NCBI RefSeq assembly: GCF_033439725.1 | Contig: NW_026944385.1 | Location: 1,893,001-1,957,000 of the forward strand | Reading direction: 5' to 3' | Length of the DNA: 64,000 nt | From: Neurospora tetraspora | Taxonomy: Eukaryota > Ascomycota > Sordariomycetes > Sordariales > Sordariaceae | Part shown: in pieces, positions 30,883 to 42,420 of the stretch | Layout: each line of letters starts with the position of its first letter | Numbering within the stretch: the stretch's first letter is position 1 | The notes under the pieces: generated by a model | Database searches by the model: none | Told to the model about the DNA's origin: nothing | Seen by the model: only the letters and a program-made list of their open reading frames with translations | Program-made: the position numbers and the translations under genes

Positions 30883-33800
30883 TTAGTACTGACGACCACT
30901 CTCACTCTCACCCTTCAAAGCTGTTTCCAAAACACCACTAACGTCATTATCTTTTCCGCAATGCTGGCACTTGTGAAGCACCGGCTTGTGAATGCGCTGT
31001 TGCTTACCAGAAGCACTTTCATTCAAGCCCTTCTGTCCACTCCCAACATTGGAAGCAGCCCAAGCCCCACTAGCCGCCGCCAGCGCGGGGTTGATGGCGG
31101 AGCGCGGAGCCATGGTCTCAGGCTCAGCGAGCTTCTCAGCACCAGAATGTCCCGGCGCAGAGGTAGTATAAGCGCTCGGCATCTCCTCAGGAGACATATG
31201 CTTCACGCCCTCCGGCTGGGCAGCAGCGGGGTAGGCACGGCCAGTGGTCGACTCGGGGATGCTGTTCAGCTTCTCAGCGCCCGAGTGGCCCGGGGCGGAC
31301 GCGGTGTAGGCGTCTGGCATCACATTCGGACTCATGTGCTTAGCGCACATAGGCTCCGTGCTCGCAGGGGCGACAGCGGGACCGGATCCGGCACCGGAGT
31401 TGCGGCCGGGAACGGAGGTGGTGTAAGCGTCTGGCATCACTTCGGGGGACATGAAGTGCTGGGGAGGCTCGGCGGAGAGGACGGGCTTGTATTGGTCTTG
31501 GGTGCGCCTCTGCGTGGGTGTGGCAGATAGGTCGGCGACCTGGTTCTGGTTCTGGTTCTGGTGGTGCTCGGGGGCAGGGAGGAGGATGGCGGAGTGACCG
31601 GACTGAGACTCAGCTGGCGGGAGGGCAGCGATGGGCTGCGACTCAGCTGGGGGCAGAGCAGCGATCGGCTGCGACTCGGCAGGGGGGAGACCGCGCTGGT
31701 TGGCACCGGCCTTGGCAGACGGAGTGTTCATGGTGCTCTGCTCGTGGATCTCGTCCTTGATATCATCCTTGGCCTTGTCACGGTTTTCGTGCATGGCGGC
31801 AACGTTCACACCGGTGGCAGTGCCAGAGGCGAGGGTGCGGTAGATGCCGTCCTTGTCCTGGCTGTCGGCGTGGGTGACGGGCTCGGTCATCTCGGCCGGG
31901 CCGGTCGAGCGAGAGCCATGGCGGGAGTGGTGGGGAGAGATCTTGACGCCCGAGGGAGTGCCGGATGCGAGGACGTTGTAGGGACCTTCTTCAGAATCGT
32001 TCCTGCCGGCGGCGGGAGCGTTGCGCTTGACGCCCTCGGAGGCACGGCGAGCGGAAGGCTGAGAAGTGGCGCCGGCGATGACGCCGGAGGGAGTGCCGGT
32101 AGCGAGATGCTTGTGGTTACCTGGCTGCTGGGCAGTGCGGGGCTGATCCTCAGAACGGGCACGGCCTACGTTCGCAGTGTTCATGGCAACGCCGGAAGGA
32201 GTTCCCGTGTTGAGGTGGTTGTAGTCGCCGGGCTGCTGGGTGGTGGGTCCCTGCTGCTTCTCTGACTTGTGGGAAGGGAGACCAGAAGCAATGGTCATGT
32301 GGTCGGCCGGGTTGATCCTTTTAGCTCCAGTGTCCTTGACAACGGGAGCAGTGGTATCCACGCCCGAAGGAGTACCGGACGCGAGCTTGTTGTAGTTGCC
32401 AGGCTCATTGGCAGTCTTCGCGTGCTTGCCGCCATGGACATGGGTGGACATGGGCTGAGCACCGGAGGGAGTACCGGACATGAGGATGTTGTAGCCGGGT
32501 TCCTGGGCAGTGTTCCTGGCGAGCTTCTCATTGGGCTTCACTCCGGAAGGGTTAGCACTGAAGTCAGCAGCATGCTGAGTTGGGGGAGAAGGCGCATGTC
32601 TAGGATGCTCAAGATCAGCAGGAGCCTGGCGAGGTTTCTCAGTGTGATACAAGCCGCCCGAAGTCACAGGGCCGGTACCGGCAGCAGCGGGAGCACCGAC
32701 GCCACTGGCAACGTGAGAAACGTCTTGCTTAGGATGGACGGTCTCCTTGTCATCTTGGGCAGAAGCGTACTTGGCAGCACCGATGCCACCAGCGACGCCG
32801 GCAAGAGTGGCACCAGCCATGCCAGCACGGGCCGTGTTGCTGTTCAGCCTGTCCTGAGTGCTGTGATCCGCGGCGACGGGGATCTTGCTAGCAGGGGCAT
32901 GTTCACGCTGAGCCTGGGAAATGCCATGGGAAGGAGCGCCAGTAGACACAACGCCGACTGCAGGAACAGGGGGGATTGAGCTCTGAGGGTCGCTGGCGTT
33001 TCGGCGGTGGGAAATAGGAGCGGCCTCGGAAGCCCTGCGCTTCTGGTCCAGTTCGGTAGGCTGGTTGGCAGAAGGTCCAGAGAAAGACTTGCGCTGGTTC
33101 TGGTTGGCGGCGTCCTTGTCGTCCTTCTTGTGGTGGTGGGCAAGACCGTAGCCAGCAGCAGCTCCAGTGCCGGCCAAAGCAGCATCCTTCTTCGCCAACT
33201 TGTTGTGGCCCTTGTCTTTGGGACTCTTGGGAGGCTCAGTGGTGGTGGTGTGCTCTTCCTTGTCGTCCTTGTGGCGGTGGAAGATGCCGAGAAGACCGCG
33301 GTGCTTCTTCTCTCCCTTGGAGGATGAGTCCTCGCTGCGCCTGCTCTCAGCGGGCGATGGCTCCTTTGCGAGTCTGTGCTCAGCAGCAGGCTTCTGGACA
33401 TTCGCGTCGTGGGCAGTGTGGCGGGTCGCGGGCTTTTGCAAGTTCTCCGGGGTGATGTCCCAAACATCGAGGGTATCTTCTCCAAGGGGCTTCTCCTCCT
33501 CCTTGGCCTTCATTTTCTCCAACGTGCTGCCAGAAATGGGGATGACGCCGGCCTCGTTGAGTTCCTGGCTCTTCCTTCTGTGACTGACAGCGGCAGCACC
33601 ACTAGGATGGGTGTCCCTGTCCTTAATATGGCGGAGCTCATCATCCTGGTGCTTCTTGGCCAGATGGGAGGCGGCGGCACCCGCACCAAGACCAGCAGCG
33701 CCGGCAACAAACGCATCCTTGTGACGCAAAGGGTGCTGGTTGGGAGACGAGGCAGCATCGTCCTTGGCCATAGCGACGTCAGCAGTGGTCGCGTGCTTGG

Positions 33801-34875
33801 CAGCCAAGGGAAAAGCGCGTTGGGCCTTGACGTCACTGTTCTGGGCGTTGGAGCCAGCAGATGTAGTGGGCACCTGAGAGAAGCTGTCAGAAGCCAACGT
33901 CTTGTCCTCGGGGACAGCAGCCAACGGCGCATCAAGGACAGCATCGGTGCTTTTAATAGTAGGTGCGCCGACATGACCAGGCTCAGGAATATTCACCTTA
34001 AGGTTATTGTTGTTGTTGTTGCTGTCCTCCAGATGACGCCTGCTCTCCTCGTCGTTGCTTCCATGGCCCGCGACAGTGTTGTAAACGCCACCACTTGGAA
34101 CGTCAGTACCGAGGCCCGTAATGTGTAACCTGCTGTCAGAGTCTTCTGCTGACCTTTGACTGTTTTGAGGTAGGTGATGGTGCTCATCATGATCATCCCG
34201 AGCACTGCCATGACCGGTGACCGTGTTGTAAATACCGCCTTGGGAGGCCTTGGGAAGATCTCCCCAGTAAGGGGCAGCACCGCTGGTGTGGCTAGTGCGC
34301 GAGGTGGCGTCGTCGTTGCTGGACTTGTCGCCGATGTTGGAAAGCTGCTCGTCGGCGCCTTGGCTGGAGGTAGCCACGTCGGGGTGGGAGTCAACCTCGG
34401 GGCGGGAGTCGACTTGACGGAAACCCTGTTCGGGAGCTTGGCGAGCGTCGGTCGGAACGGGCTTGGAAAAGGTGTATTCGTGTTGGTCGCCAAAAGCGGC
34501 CTCTCGGTCTGTGTCCTCCATGGGGAGGGTGCGCTGCGGGACTTGGGAGACACGCGGGTGCTGGGAGTTGGACATGGTCGGATCATTGCCGTGGTTGTAG
34601 AAGCCGCCGCCAACGGCTTCGCCTGACGAGTTTCCGTAGAAGTGTCTCTGGCTGATTTCGGACTCGTTCTCGATGGGTTGGGACTCGATGCTGCCAAGGC
34701 GGGAGTCGGAAAAGTTGTGGGAGCGGGGGTTGGTGGACTTGTGAAGCTTGTTTCGCTGGTCGTGGCCTTGGATGTAGCTCTGGTTCAGCGGCGCCGCCTG
34801 GCCCTGCTCGTTGGGGGTGGCCGGGTTGGAGTCGGGATAGGCGCCCGGAAGATGCTCACGGTGTGTAGTAGCCAT
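30883..34875 (-). CDS. 1330-residue disordered repeat protein with SGTPSGV repeats
   Basis: This is one intronless frame, polar and rich in His, Ser, Pro, Gly and Ala. Repeats occur in separate blocks. N-terminal copies read GGxYNTVxGHGS. A middle series of about seven reads YNxLASGTPSGV. A short run repeats PPAESQPIAAL. Three C-terminal copies read MSPxxMPxAYT, then SAPGHSGAEKL. Several Gly/Ala-zipper segments (AGAAGLGAGAAASHLAKKH, AGTGAAAGYGLAHHHKK, and a third near 690) are spaced through the first half and could contact membrane or self-associate. The end carries HKCQHCGKDND, half of a possible zinc site. I do not recognise the protein. A scaffold, tether or stress protein is a guess. The long open frame with repeat spacing kept argues for selection. 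Confidence 0.8.
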   Translation of the reverse strand: MATTHREHLPGAYPDSNPATPNEQGQAAPLNQSYIQGHDQRNKLHKSTNPRSHNFSDSRLGSIESQPIENESEISQRHFYGNSSGEAVGGGFYNHGNDPTMSNSQHPRVSQVPQRTLPMEDTDREAAFGDQHEYTFSKPVPTDARQAPEQGFRQVDSRPEVDSHPDVATSSQGADEQLSNIGDKSSNDDATSRTSHTSGAAPYWGDLPKASQGGIYNTVTGHGSARDDHDEHHHLPQNSQRSAEDSDSRLHITGLGTDVPSGGVYNTVAGHGSNDEESRRHLEDSNNNNNNLKVNIPEPGHVGAPTIKSTDAVLDAPLAAVPEDKTLASDSFSQVPTTSAGSNAQNSDVKAQRAFPLAAKHATTADVAMAKDDAASSPNQHPLRHKDAFVAGAAGLGAGAAASHLAKKHQDDELRHIKDRDTHPSGAAAVSHRRKSQELNEAGVIPISGSTLEKMKAKEEEKPLGEDTLDVWDITPENLQKPATRHTAHDANVQKPAAEHRLAKEPSPAESRRSEDSSSKGEKKHRGLLGIFHRHKDDKEEHTTTTEPPKSPKDKGHNKLAKKDAALAGTGAAAGYGLAHHHKKDDKDAANQNQRKSFSGPSANQPTELDQKRRASEAAPISHRRNASDPQSSIPPVPAVGVVSTGAPSHGISQAQREHAPASKIPVAADHSTQDRLNSNTARAGMAGATLAGVAGGIGAAKYASAQDDKETVHPKQDVSHVASGVGAPAAAGTGPVTSGGLYHTEKPRQAPADLEHPRHAPSPPTQHAADFSANPSGVKPNEKLARNTAQEPGYNILMSGTPSGAQPMSTHVHGGKHAKTANEPGNYNKLASGTPSGVDTTAPVVKDTGAKRINPADHMTIASGLPSHKSEKQQGPTTQQPGDYNHLNTGTPSGVAMNTANVGRARSEDQPRTAQQPGNHKHLATGTPSGVIAGATSQPSARRASEGVKRNAPAAGRNDSEEGPYNVLASGTPSGVKISPHHSRHGSRSTGPAEMTEPVTHADSQDKDGIYRTLASGTATGVNVAAMHENRDKAKDDIKDEIHEQSTMNTPSAKAGANQRGLPPAESQPIAALPPAESQPIAALPPAESQSGHSAILLPAPEHHQNQNQNQVADLSATPTQRRTQDQYKPVLSAEPPQHFMSPEVMPDAYTTSVPGRNSGAGSGPAVAPASTEPMCAKHMSPNVMPDAYTASAPGHSGAEKLNSIPESTTGRAYPAAAQPEGVKHMSPEEMPSAYTTSAPGHSGAEKLAEPETMAPRSAINPALAAASGAWAASNVGSGQKGLNESASGKQQRIHKPVLHKCQHCGKDNDVSGVLETALKGESESGRQY

Positions 34876-36460
34876 TGTATGTGTGTTGTCGGAGAGTCGT
34901 AGATAGTGTGTTGGATTAGTTTGATAATGGGAGATGTGGTATGGGTATCAAGCAGACAAAACAGGACAAAACACAGGATGGCTCTACACAAAAGAGGAAA
35001 GTCGTAATTGTCGTTGAGATGTGTGTGGTATATGGGGGATGGGGATGGGATGACAGACGGAAAGTGATCAGTAGAGGAGGGAAACCGAGAAGATATCAGA
35101 TGGCAGAAACGGTCCTTCCCCAGGGTAATAAGTAGAGGTAGGTACCGTCTGGATGCAATGCGGTCCTGACGTGCAGCAGCGTCATACTTTTCAGTATTCC
35201 ATCTCCATCCCCTCGTTTCCGGGAATCAAAAAGGGGTCTTCTGCGCGGGGAATCTACAATCGACAGGATCTGGAATACCTAGATTCCCATGAACCGGGCC
35301 GTCCGCTTCATAGTAACTGAAGGCTATGACCTCAGTTGACCCCAACTTTCCCAAGTAAAGGGTTCAGCTGGCTGAGTGATGAGGTCACTGGATCATCCAG
35401 CGCTTGTTGACATCATCGCCCAGGAGTGCGTGCAAACAAAACGGTTGAGACCATTTCCCAATCGGGACCAGTTGGGAGGCATTGGGCCAACCAGATGTGC
35501 CGGAATCAATGAACAAGCGGGAGATCAACCACCGGTTATCCAGTTTCAATAACGTGTGGAAATGAGGAATTCGAAACTGTGAGGTTTGTTGAAAGGAGAA
35601 AGATGTGGACCGGTTTTTTGGAAGAAGCAGTCAAAGAATTGGAGAATCGGTTGCGTCAGTGGTGTCAAATCACGTGCGATGATTGGCTCAATTGACTTAC
35701 ACGACTCGGACGGCTTGCTCGGCGAGCTCGGTTCAAGCCTGCGTGCACGGGCTCTTTGAGCTCAGCTCCATGAGACAGAGTTCCAAACAGCAACAACCGT
35801 CAAAGGCGGTGGCAGAAAGTGGCAGAAACCTTAATATCATGACTTTGAGCTGCAGGCTCATGCTCTCGTGCCTTACTTAATACCATACTTCCAAACTTGG
35901 ATGAAGGCTTTGGAACAGATCCTGATGCATCTTATGGATGATTTATCTTCCTCTCACTCCTACAAACCCGTTTTGGGGTTACCATATCGTAGTGTCTCGT
36001 GCAGCGGCAGTAGACTTGTTAGCATCTGTTAAGTCAAGTCACGTGGTCCGTGCAGTCTAGCTGTGTCCCGTGGTTCCAAGCGCCCAAGATCCTATTCCGA
36101 AACCGATCGCCCATCAATCAGTCCAACATCACACAGCATGCAAAAGCTGGAAAGCGGAATCATGTTGTGAGTGATCAACTTTTTATTTCAGTTGTCTTGT
36201 AAACATTAAGAAATATATCCCAAGGAGGAAGTCTTTTTCCTTTCCCCCCTTTTTGTATCCCAAGTAAATTGCTTCTTGTCCAAACCCATGTGGAATGCTC
36301 ATGCTGCTCATGCAAAGCGTAAATGCTAATAAAAATCATAAAAAAAATCAACATATGCATCCCATTCCCACCGCTTTGTGTTTGGGTTGTTGTTGTTCTT
36401 CTTTCAACCATGCAACATCAGGGTATCATCCATCCATTTCTTCCTTTCTCTCTCTTTCTC

Positions 36461-36491
<31 letters not shown>

Positions 36492-36531
36492 TTCTTTCTT
36501 TCATTCTCTTTTTTTTTTTGAGTCGTTCTCT
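34876..36531. other. intergenic stretch with a CT-repeat tract
   Basis: The promoter of the repeat protein is at the left and the 3' flank of the transporter at the right. No supported gene between. The CT-rich tract at 36441-36520 is listed separately. Confidence 0.4.
36441..36520. repeat. (CT)n/(CTTT)n microsatellite
   Basis: A nearly pure pyrimidine tract of about 80 bp followed by a T-run. It sits directly after the transporter stop codon, so it is a GA-rich tract in that gene's 3' UTR. Confidence 0.8.
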
Positions 36532-38226
36532 TTACTCGCTGTCGCTGCGGTTCTCAGCGTGGCCAGCAACAGTCTTCTCGGTCATGCCCATCTCAGCAGC
36601 ATACGTGGTGTGAGGCTTCCACTTGGCCGAGGTGCGGGGGGTAGACTCGGAAAGCATCTGGTCGACCTGCTCGAGGGTGAGGCCCTTGGTCTCGGGGACG
36701 AGCATGTAGGCGTAGAAGAAGCAGCAGGTGCAGAGGCCACCCCAGATGTAGAACACCTTGGGGCCCAGGTTGCCCTTGTCCTTGTCGACCATGTAGGGGG
36801 TGATGACGGCGATGATGCAGTTCCCTTTTTGAGAAAAAAAAAAAAAAGGTTAGTCAAACTGTTTTTGAGACTTTGAGACTGACAGGAAAGAAAACTTACA
36901 GAGCCAGTTGGAGGCGGTGGAAAGGGCAACACCCTTGGCACGAATGGGAAGAGGGAAAACCTCGCCGATGACGACCCAGGAAGCAGGACCCCAGGTGGTA
37001 GCAAAGCAGAAGATGTAGATGCAGATGAAGGCGAGCATGGCCTTGATGGCCACGGTATCATCAGGCTTGCAGGTACCAACGATGGCGACGATAAACTCGC
37101 AGATAAGCATGCCGAGAGCGCCCCAGATGAGGAGGGTACGACGGCCGAGCTTCTCCATGGTGTAGAAGGAGATGGGGGTGGAGCAGACGTTGACAAGAGT
37201 AGTAACCAGGGACATCAGGAAGGGGTCGGTAATGGTGCCGAGCTGCTGGAAGAAGGTGGTGCCAAAGTAGAAGATGAAGTTGATTCCCGTCCACTGCTGC
37301 ATCATCTGCATGGAAGTGCCGAGAATGGTGCGGCGGAGGTAAGAACCGCCCTGCCAGATGGAGCCGCGGAAGCAGTTGGCCCACTGCTGGAAGTAGTTGC
37401 CGTGGGGGACGACGGCCATCTCGAACTCGTGGTTGGCAATGATCTCGGCAAGCTCATCCCTGACGTAGTCGGAATCGAGCGGCTGGTCGCGCAGGCGGGA
37501 GAGCACGACGGCGGCCTGGTCCAGCTTGCCCTTCTTAACGAAGAAGCGAGGGGATTCAGGGAGGAGGAAGATACCGGTACCAAGAATGAGAGCCCAGGCC
37601 ATCTGGAGACCGATAGGGATTCTGTAGGAGCCGCTGTCGGTGCGGTTCTGGGTGCCGTAGTCAACGCACGAGGCCACGAGCAGACCCAAGCAGATGCAGA
37701 ACTGGTAGCCGGACACGAGAGCACCGCGGACCTTGCGAGGCGCGATCTCAGACATGTACAGAATGATAATAGCCGAGACGAAACCGACACCGAAACCAGC
37801 GACGACACGGCCGGCAACGATGAGACCCAAGCTCTGGGAGGCAGTCTGGAGAATGACACCGATCATGAAGACGGCGCAGCCGAAGATGATGGTAGGACGA
37901 CGGCCAACCCAGTCAGCGAGATCACCGCCCATGAGGGCGCCAAAGAAGGTACCGGCAGAGAGAATAGAGGTGATGAGCGACTTTTCCTGGGAAGCCAGGG
38001 CGGTGGCGCCGGGTCCGTTGATGGTTTCGATAAAGTACTTCATGCCCATGACACCAGAGATGTAACCGGAATCGTAGCCGAAGAAGATACCGCCGAAAGC
38101 GGCAAAGACGCACATCATGTACGCCTTGAGGGTAACGGGAGCCTCGACGCGGGAGACATCGCCCTGTGGCCGGGCCACAGTGACGGCCTCCTTCTCGACG
38201 TCGGAGGCGGAGTGATCTTGCTCCAT
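36532..38226 (-). CDS. hgt-1: high-affinity glucose/hexose transporter of the major facilitator superfamily, 539 aa
   Basis: Exon 1 is 38226-36900 and exon 2 is 36824-36532; the 75-nt intron (GTAAGT...AAAAAG, with a long T-run before the acceptor) falls inside SNWLWNC. Twelve hydrophobic spans are visible. Sugar-porter signatures occur in order: GGIFFGYDSGYISG in span 1, DWVGRRPTIIFG, the PESPRFFVKKGK stretch, QQWTGINFIFYF, a second GRR after span 8, and PETKGLTLEQVD at the end. Length and motifs fit fungal H+/hexose symporters of the plasma membrane. The closest type I can name is the Neurospora high-affinity glucose transporter HGT-1; the symbol is an inference. The leader upstream of 38226 is CT- and TTC-rich. 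Such genes are usually glucose-repressed, but no regulatory site was identified here. Confidence 0.88.
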
Positions 38227-41200
38227 TTCGCTTGTCGTTGTGTCAGGATGTGTCGTTTTGATGGTGTTCTTGTCGAGTTGTTTCTTGTCGAACCCGTCTT
38301 GGGAAAGGTTGGTTTTTCGGGAGGACGGAAGAAGAAATGCAAGAGACTACAATGAAACCCGGGGAATCTACTTCCGTCGAGTTAGGATGGAGATGAGGAT
38401 GCAGCTATAATAAGGAATGACAGAAAAAGCTTCTTTGGAGACGACGAAGCTTTGTCTTTATGTACTGCATCCTTCCTCCTGTCAATGTCCACTCTTCCCC
38501 CTTCCTCCCCCCCAGATCTACCAAAAATATGTGGATGGATCCGGGGTCACCGACAATTTCCTCTTCGTCCTCGGCATCGCGAACGACTTCGAACTGTCAC
38601 GAGACCAAAAGAAACTGGACCAGATGCTTACGGGCCATCCCCGCCCAAGTTCGGCCCTGGCGCCGCTGTGTAAGCATGGATGGGGAGGCGAAGCCGGCAC
38701 TTGCGCAGGAAGCTGCAGAGCTGCAAGCACTCCGAGACGAACTTCTCATCCAACCCCGTGTGGGATCATCCTGGGCGGACCCCCGGAGAGACATGGAGAG
38801 ACAAAGGCCGGGGAAATTGGATTTCATGGGGATGCAGTGTGATGGACAGCCAGCAGCTTTGGAGGAGGAGAGTGTCTGACTGGTTGAGGGCCTCTGAATG
38901 TGGCTTGCGAGTGTGGAGTAAGTCACCGGAGCCTCATGGCAATGGATCCCCCAGGCCCAACCCAGGCCCATCCCCACGGAGTCTGGACTCTGGCTGGGGA
39001 AGACCCAGTCGGATGGGAAAGCATGGGGTTGTGATGGAGCATCTGGAAACCCGCTGAAAAGTAAACAGAAGCGGATCCGGGTTAGGGTTCTGCGTGGGAT
39101 AGCTCAGGGGGCGATGCGCCAGCGATGGCTTCAAGCCCAGAAGAGACCAGACCCCCGAGGGGAATCCACCGGAATGCGTCAGGTAACGTAAGAAGGACCA
39201 ATTGGGTAAAATGAAGGCTATTTAGGCTAAATTAAGCACGAAAGGGAGACCGGATGGGCTTTTCAAAACTCGGTCCTTTTGTGGCGCCGTGTGGCTCCGG
39301 TGTGGATGTGCGGTGGATGAACTGTGGATGAACTGGTGGAGTGGCTGATGGGTTCTCCGGACTACAAAACACCAACCAGCTCACAGCACGAGCGAGACGG
39401 TCAAGCATCTTGACTCGCCCCCCTCCAGGTTAATCCAGAACGCTCCAGGTTCCTGGTCGACGAAAAGCTCAGAAAAACCGGTGACCACCTGGCACTGCCA
39501 GGCTGGCAGCACGACGACGATTCTGGAAGCCGCCGAAAGAAGCGGACAAGCGGTGCACCACCGACCGAACCGCAACTGCACGAGTCAACGACATCTCCCA
39601 TGATGACAGCCGCGGGTGAACCAAGCAAAATCCTATTCCGACGGATCTCCGAGACATCCGCGAGTAGGGGAATCCGGGTGAAAAATTTTGGGAGAGAAAA
39701 AATGACAACAACAAACATTTGTCGGTTAAACAATTCCGAAAACATGGGGAGGAACCGAAACACCGGACGAACCACCCGAATGAGATCCGATGCGGGTCGA
39801 GAACCTCAGTCGTCAGCTCGCCAGCGCACGCGAAACGATCAGCAGGACATGGAGAAGGGCCGATAGCAAGCGGTGTCTCGCATGCCTGTGTATCATTCTT
39901 CCCCCACGAACCGAACCCCGAAAACCCCAGATAACATCTCGGATCTCTCCTCCTTTTCGTCACCCAGAAAACCCAAAATCCTTGGTCGATCCCCAGTTGC
40001 ATTTCGTGCCCCTGACGATTTCTCCAGGTTCCAGCTTTCTGCCCAACGGTCGGCGGTCCTGTGCCTGGCGTGCCACCATCTGGCCAATTCCATGCCAGGC
40101 AACAGCGAACCCCAGGAGTCCACGCCGTGTCTGTCTGTCTTGATGCGTGGAGAGAACAAGAGGAACCTCCTCCGCTCTCATTGTTACCTCCCGGCTTTTA
40201 CCCCGACCTGACTCCTCCCCCAGAGTTCCAGTTGAGACATCTTCCCACTCAGATTTCGTCACGGTATTTTTCGATCGCATTTCCATCGCAGCGAGATCGA
40301 GCGTCAACGGTTCTACCCCGAGGGGAAAGAACGGTCGGGACTGCGTGCTGTGGACTTGTGGAAACCCTCCGATGTCGTTTTTTCCCCCATCTCTCCATCT
40401 CCAGGTTTCTTATGCTCCAGACCACCACAACCAACCGGGTTGCAAGCTTTTTTTTGTCGATACTTTTTTTCGATCTGGTTTCTGTCCGTTGCCCACACAC
40501 ATGCACACACATGACATCATGAATCCTCCTCCACATGTTGGAGAATGGAGACCCGAGCGGCCGAGCCCGAGCTTTTGAAGTTGGCTTCGCGCACAGACGG
40601 GAGAGAGAGCAATGCGAACTGCTGTGACTGCCCGCTCAAGACAACGGAAGCCTGCCTGGACTTGCTGGAGAGAGACGATCAAGTTTCAGGTGAGTCCTGG
40701 TATACACGACTCGTTCGAAACCCATATGACGCGGAGACGGATATTGCTCCTTGTGAGAGAAAAAGCTGGAAACTTGAATGTCATGCGACGGAGCAATGGG
40801 TGTTTCGTTGGATGTTTTTTGCGGTTTCGAATCTTTTTTTCGTCATCATCATTATGCCGCATGGCTGGCTGGCGTCGGCTTTGCTTTTCTCCTCCTTCCT
40901 TCACAAAGGATTCGTCCAAATTGACATTGCAATTGATTGAACTTTAATTAGTCGCAGAGCTCCCAGACCGACTGGAAGTCTGGAGCGACATGGCGGTGGT
41001 AAGCCCAGTGTCTTTCCCCAGGCCCAGATGCCATGGTCCGACCCACCTGGTGCAGTGGTCTCTGCGCTCGCTCTCTCCTCGTAAAAACGGCGACCCCCGA
41101 CCGACTCTCCACCATGGAAAGAGTGGACACTTTTCTCTTCTCTCCCCGCAAAATTCTCAGTCCGGGGCGCATGTGATCTTCGGAATTTTCCTGGCATCTG

Positions 41201-42255
41201 GGGAACGCGTGCACCGCCCCATTCGAATCGCATTGGTTCGCGAAAAATCTGGAGTACATAGCGCGAACTCTGGAGCCAGGAGTCTGGATTTCTGGAGATT
41301 GGACGGGACGAACGACAGTTCGTTTGTTTTTGACTTTTGACAACGTCGAACCCGGACCTGGTCGCATTTCTTTCTGCAGACACACAGTCATGTCTGGCAT
41401 TCATGCGGCGGTGAACGCAGTGATTGATGTACATACCTCGTGCAAATCCGTGTTGCAGAATTTGATGCGATTTTTGGGAAAGACGCCAAGACTTGGAGAT
41501 GTTCATGCACTGCATCTTGCTGCTACCTCGAAGGTAAGGGACATGGGTGCATCGCAAAAGGCTGGAGCCGGGCGTTCAAGTTCCGATCAAGTGGTTGGAA
41601 ATGCTGCAATCCGCTTTGAGGTGGAGGAAAACCCGCCATCGAGGAGTGTCTCCAACCAAGTCGAACCTGCAAGAGGCCAGCATCTTCGACTCAGAAGTTG
41701 TGGGACGACGACCGTGACAGCGAAGAAACTAGTGGAGGGACGCGATCTCCAAATCCAAGGTCATTTTTATCGAGATAAATGGCTAAAAAAGATCAGGCGA
41801 ACACAACACCAAGAAAGCCTCGAAAACTCTTGACGATGTCAGTGACGACGATCAGTATCTGACATGTCCTTAAGAACGCAGGCATGGCCCGTATATATAC
41901 CGTACCTCCTAACGAAATAACCAGCTCCTTGATACTGGACCATATGACCTACTCAAGAGCAGACGGGGGACCAAAACCTGACCTGAAGCTATATGCTTTC
42001 CTTATGTCGGTGCACACTTCCTTCGCCAACGCATTTTCGCTGAAACGAGTCTCGTCAAAATAAACTTTAAGCTTAATCCTCCCCCAAAATAAGGTTGACA
42101 CTCCCACTTTCGCAACCGAAGTTGACAGCTGCATTGCATTGCATTACATCCGTCACCCGAGCCGTCCCGTCCCGTCAAGAGCTCTCAGCTCGTGTGCCAT
42201 ATGCAGAAAAGGTGGTCGGTCATGAGACTTGATATTAGGCTAATTATAATATCCC
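38227..42255. other. long stretch without a supported gene
   Basis: Many overlapping short frames occur on both strands, which is what GC-balanced noncoding DNA gives; none shows a domain, a signal peptide or matching splice sites. The left few hundred bases are the transporter promoter. A frame at 40545-40940 starts well but dissolves into hydrophobic, non-family sequence, so I reject it. Pentamer repeats (GCATT)n and (GTCCC)n lie near 42130-42175. Confidence 0.4.
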
Positions 42256-42420
42256 TGTGATATTACTGGTAATAATCGATATGGGGTTCAACGTAGTTTG
42301 ATTAGGTGTGTGTGTAAGACTGGCTCTGCAGACTTGAAGCTCTGGCATCTGGATAAAAATCCCGCATATCCCAGTCCAGCTGGGCACGTGCACGCCCAGT
42401 GGATCCCCTGGCCTCTGACA
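42256..42420 (-). mobile_element. solo LTR of the same copia-type family
   Basis: 165 bp from TGTGATATTACTGG to CTCTGACA, matching both LTRs of the 422-5964 element. The 5-bp duplication ATCCC flanks it (42251-42255 and 42421-42425), so it is a genuine separate insertion that lost its interior by LTR-LTR recombination. It is much less AT-shifted than the full element, as expected if short single repeats escape RIP. Confidence 0.9.

Noticed and set aside
31437-34697. Long antisense and frame-shifted open frames across the repeat protein
   Set aside because: They mirror the biased codon use of the 1330-residue frame; none has domains or its own start context.
34876-35135. Short frames next to the repeat protein
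   Set aside because: Antisense shadows of its promoter and N-terminus, without independent support.
40820-40850. TTTCGAATC followed by a T-run, resembling a tRNA B-box and terminator
   Set aside because: No acceptor, D or anticodon stem can be drawn upstream.
40545-40940. 131-codon plus-strand frame with a plausible start
   Set aside because: It has no domain and no splice continuation; the second half is random hydrophobic sequence. Similar frames overlap on the other strand.
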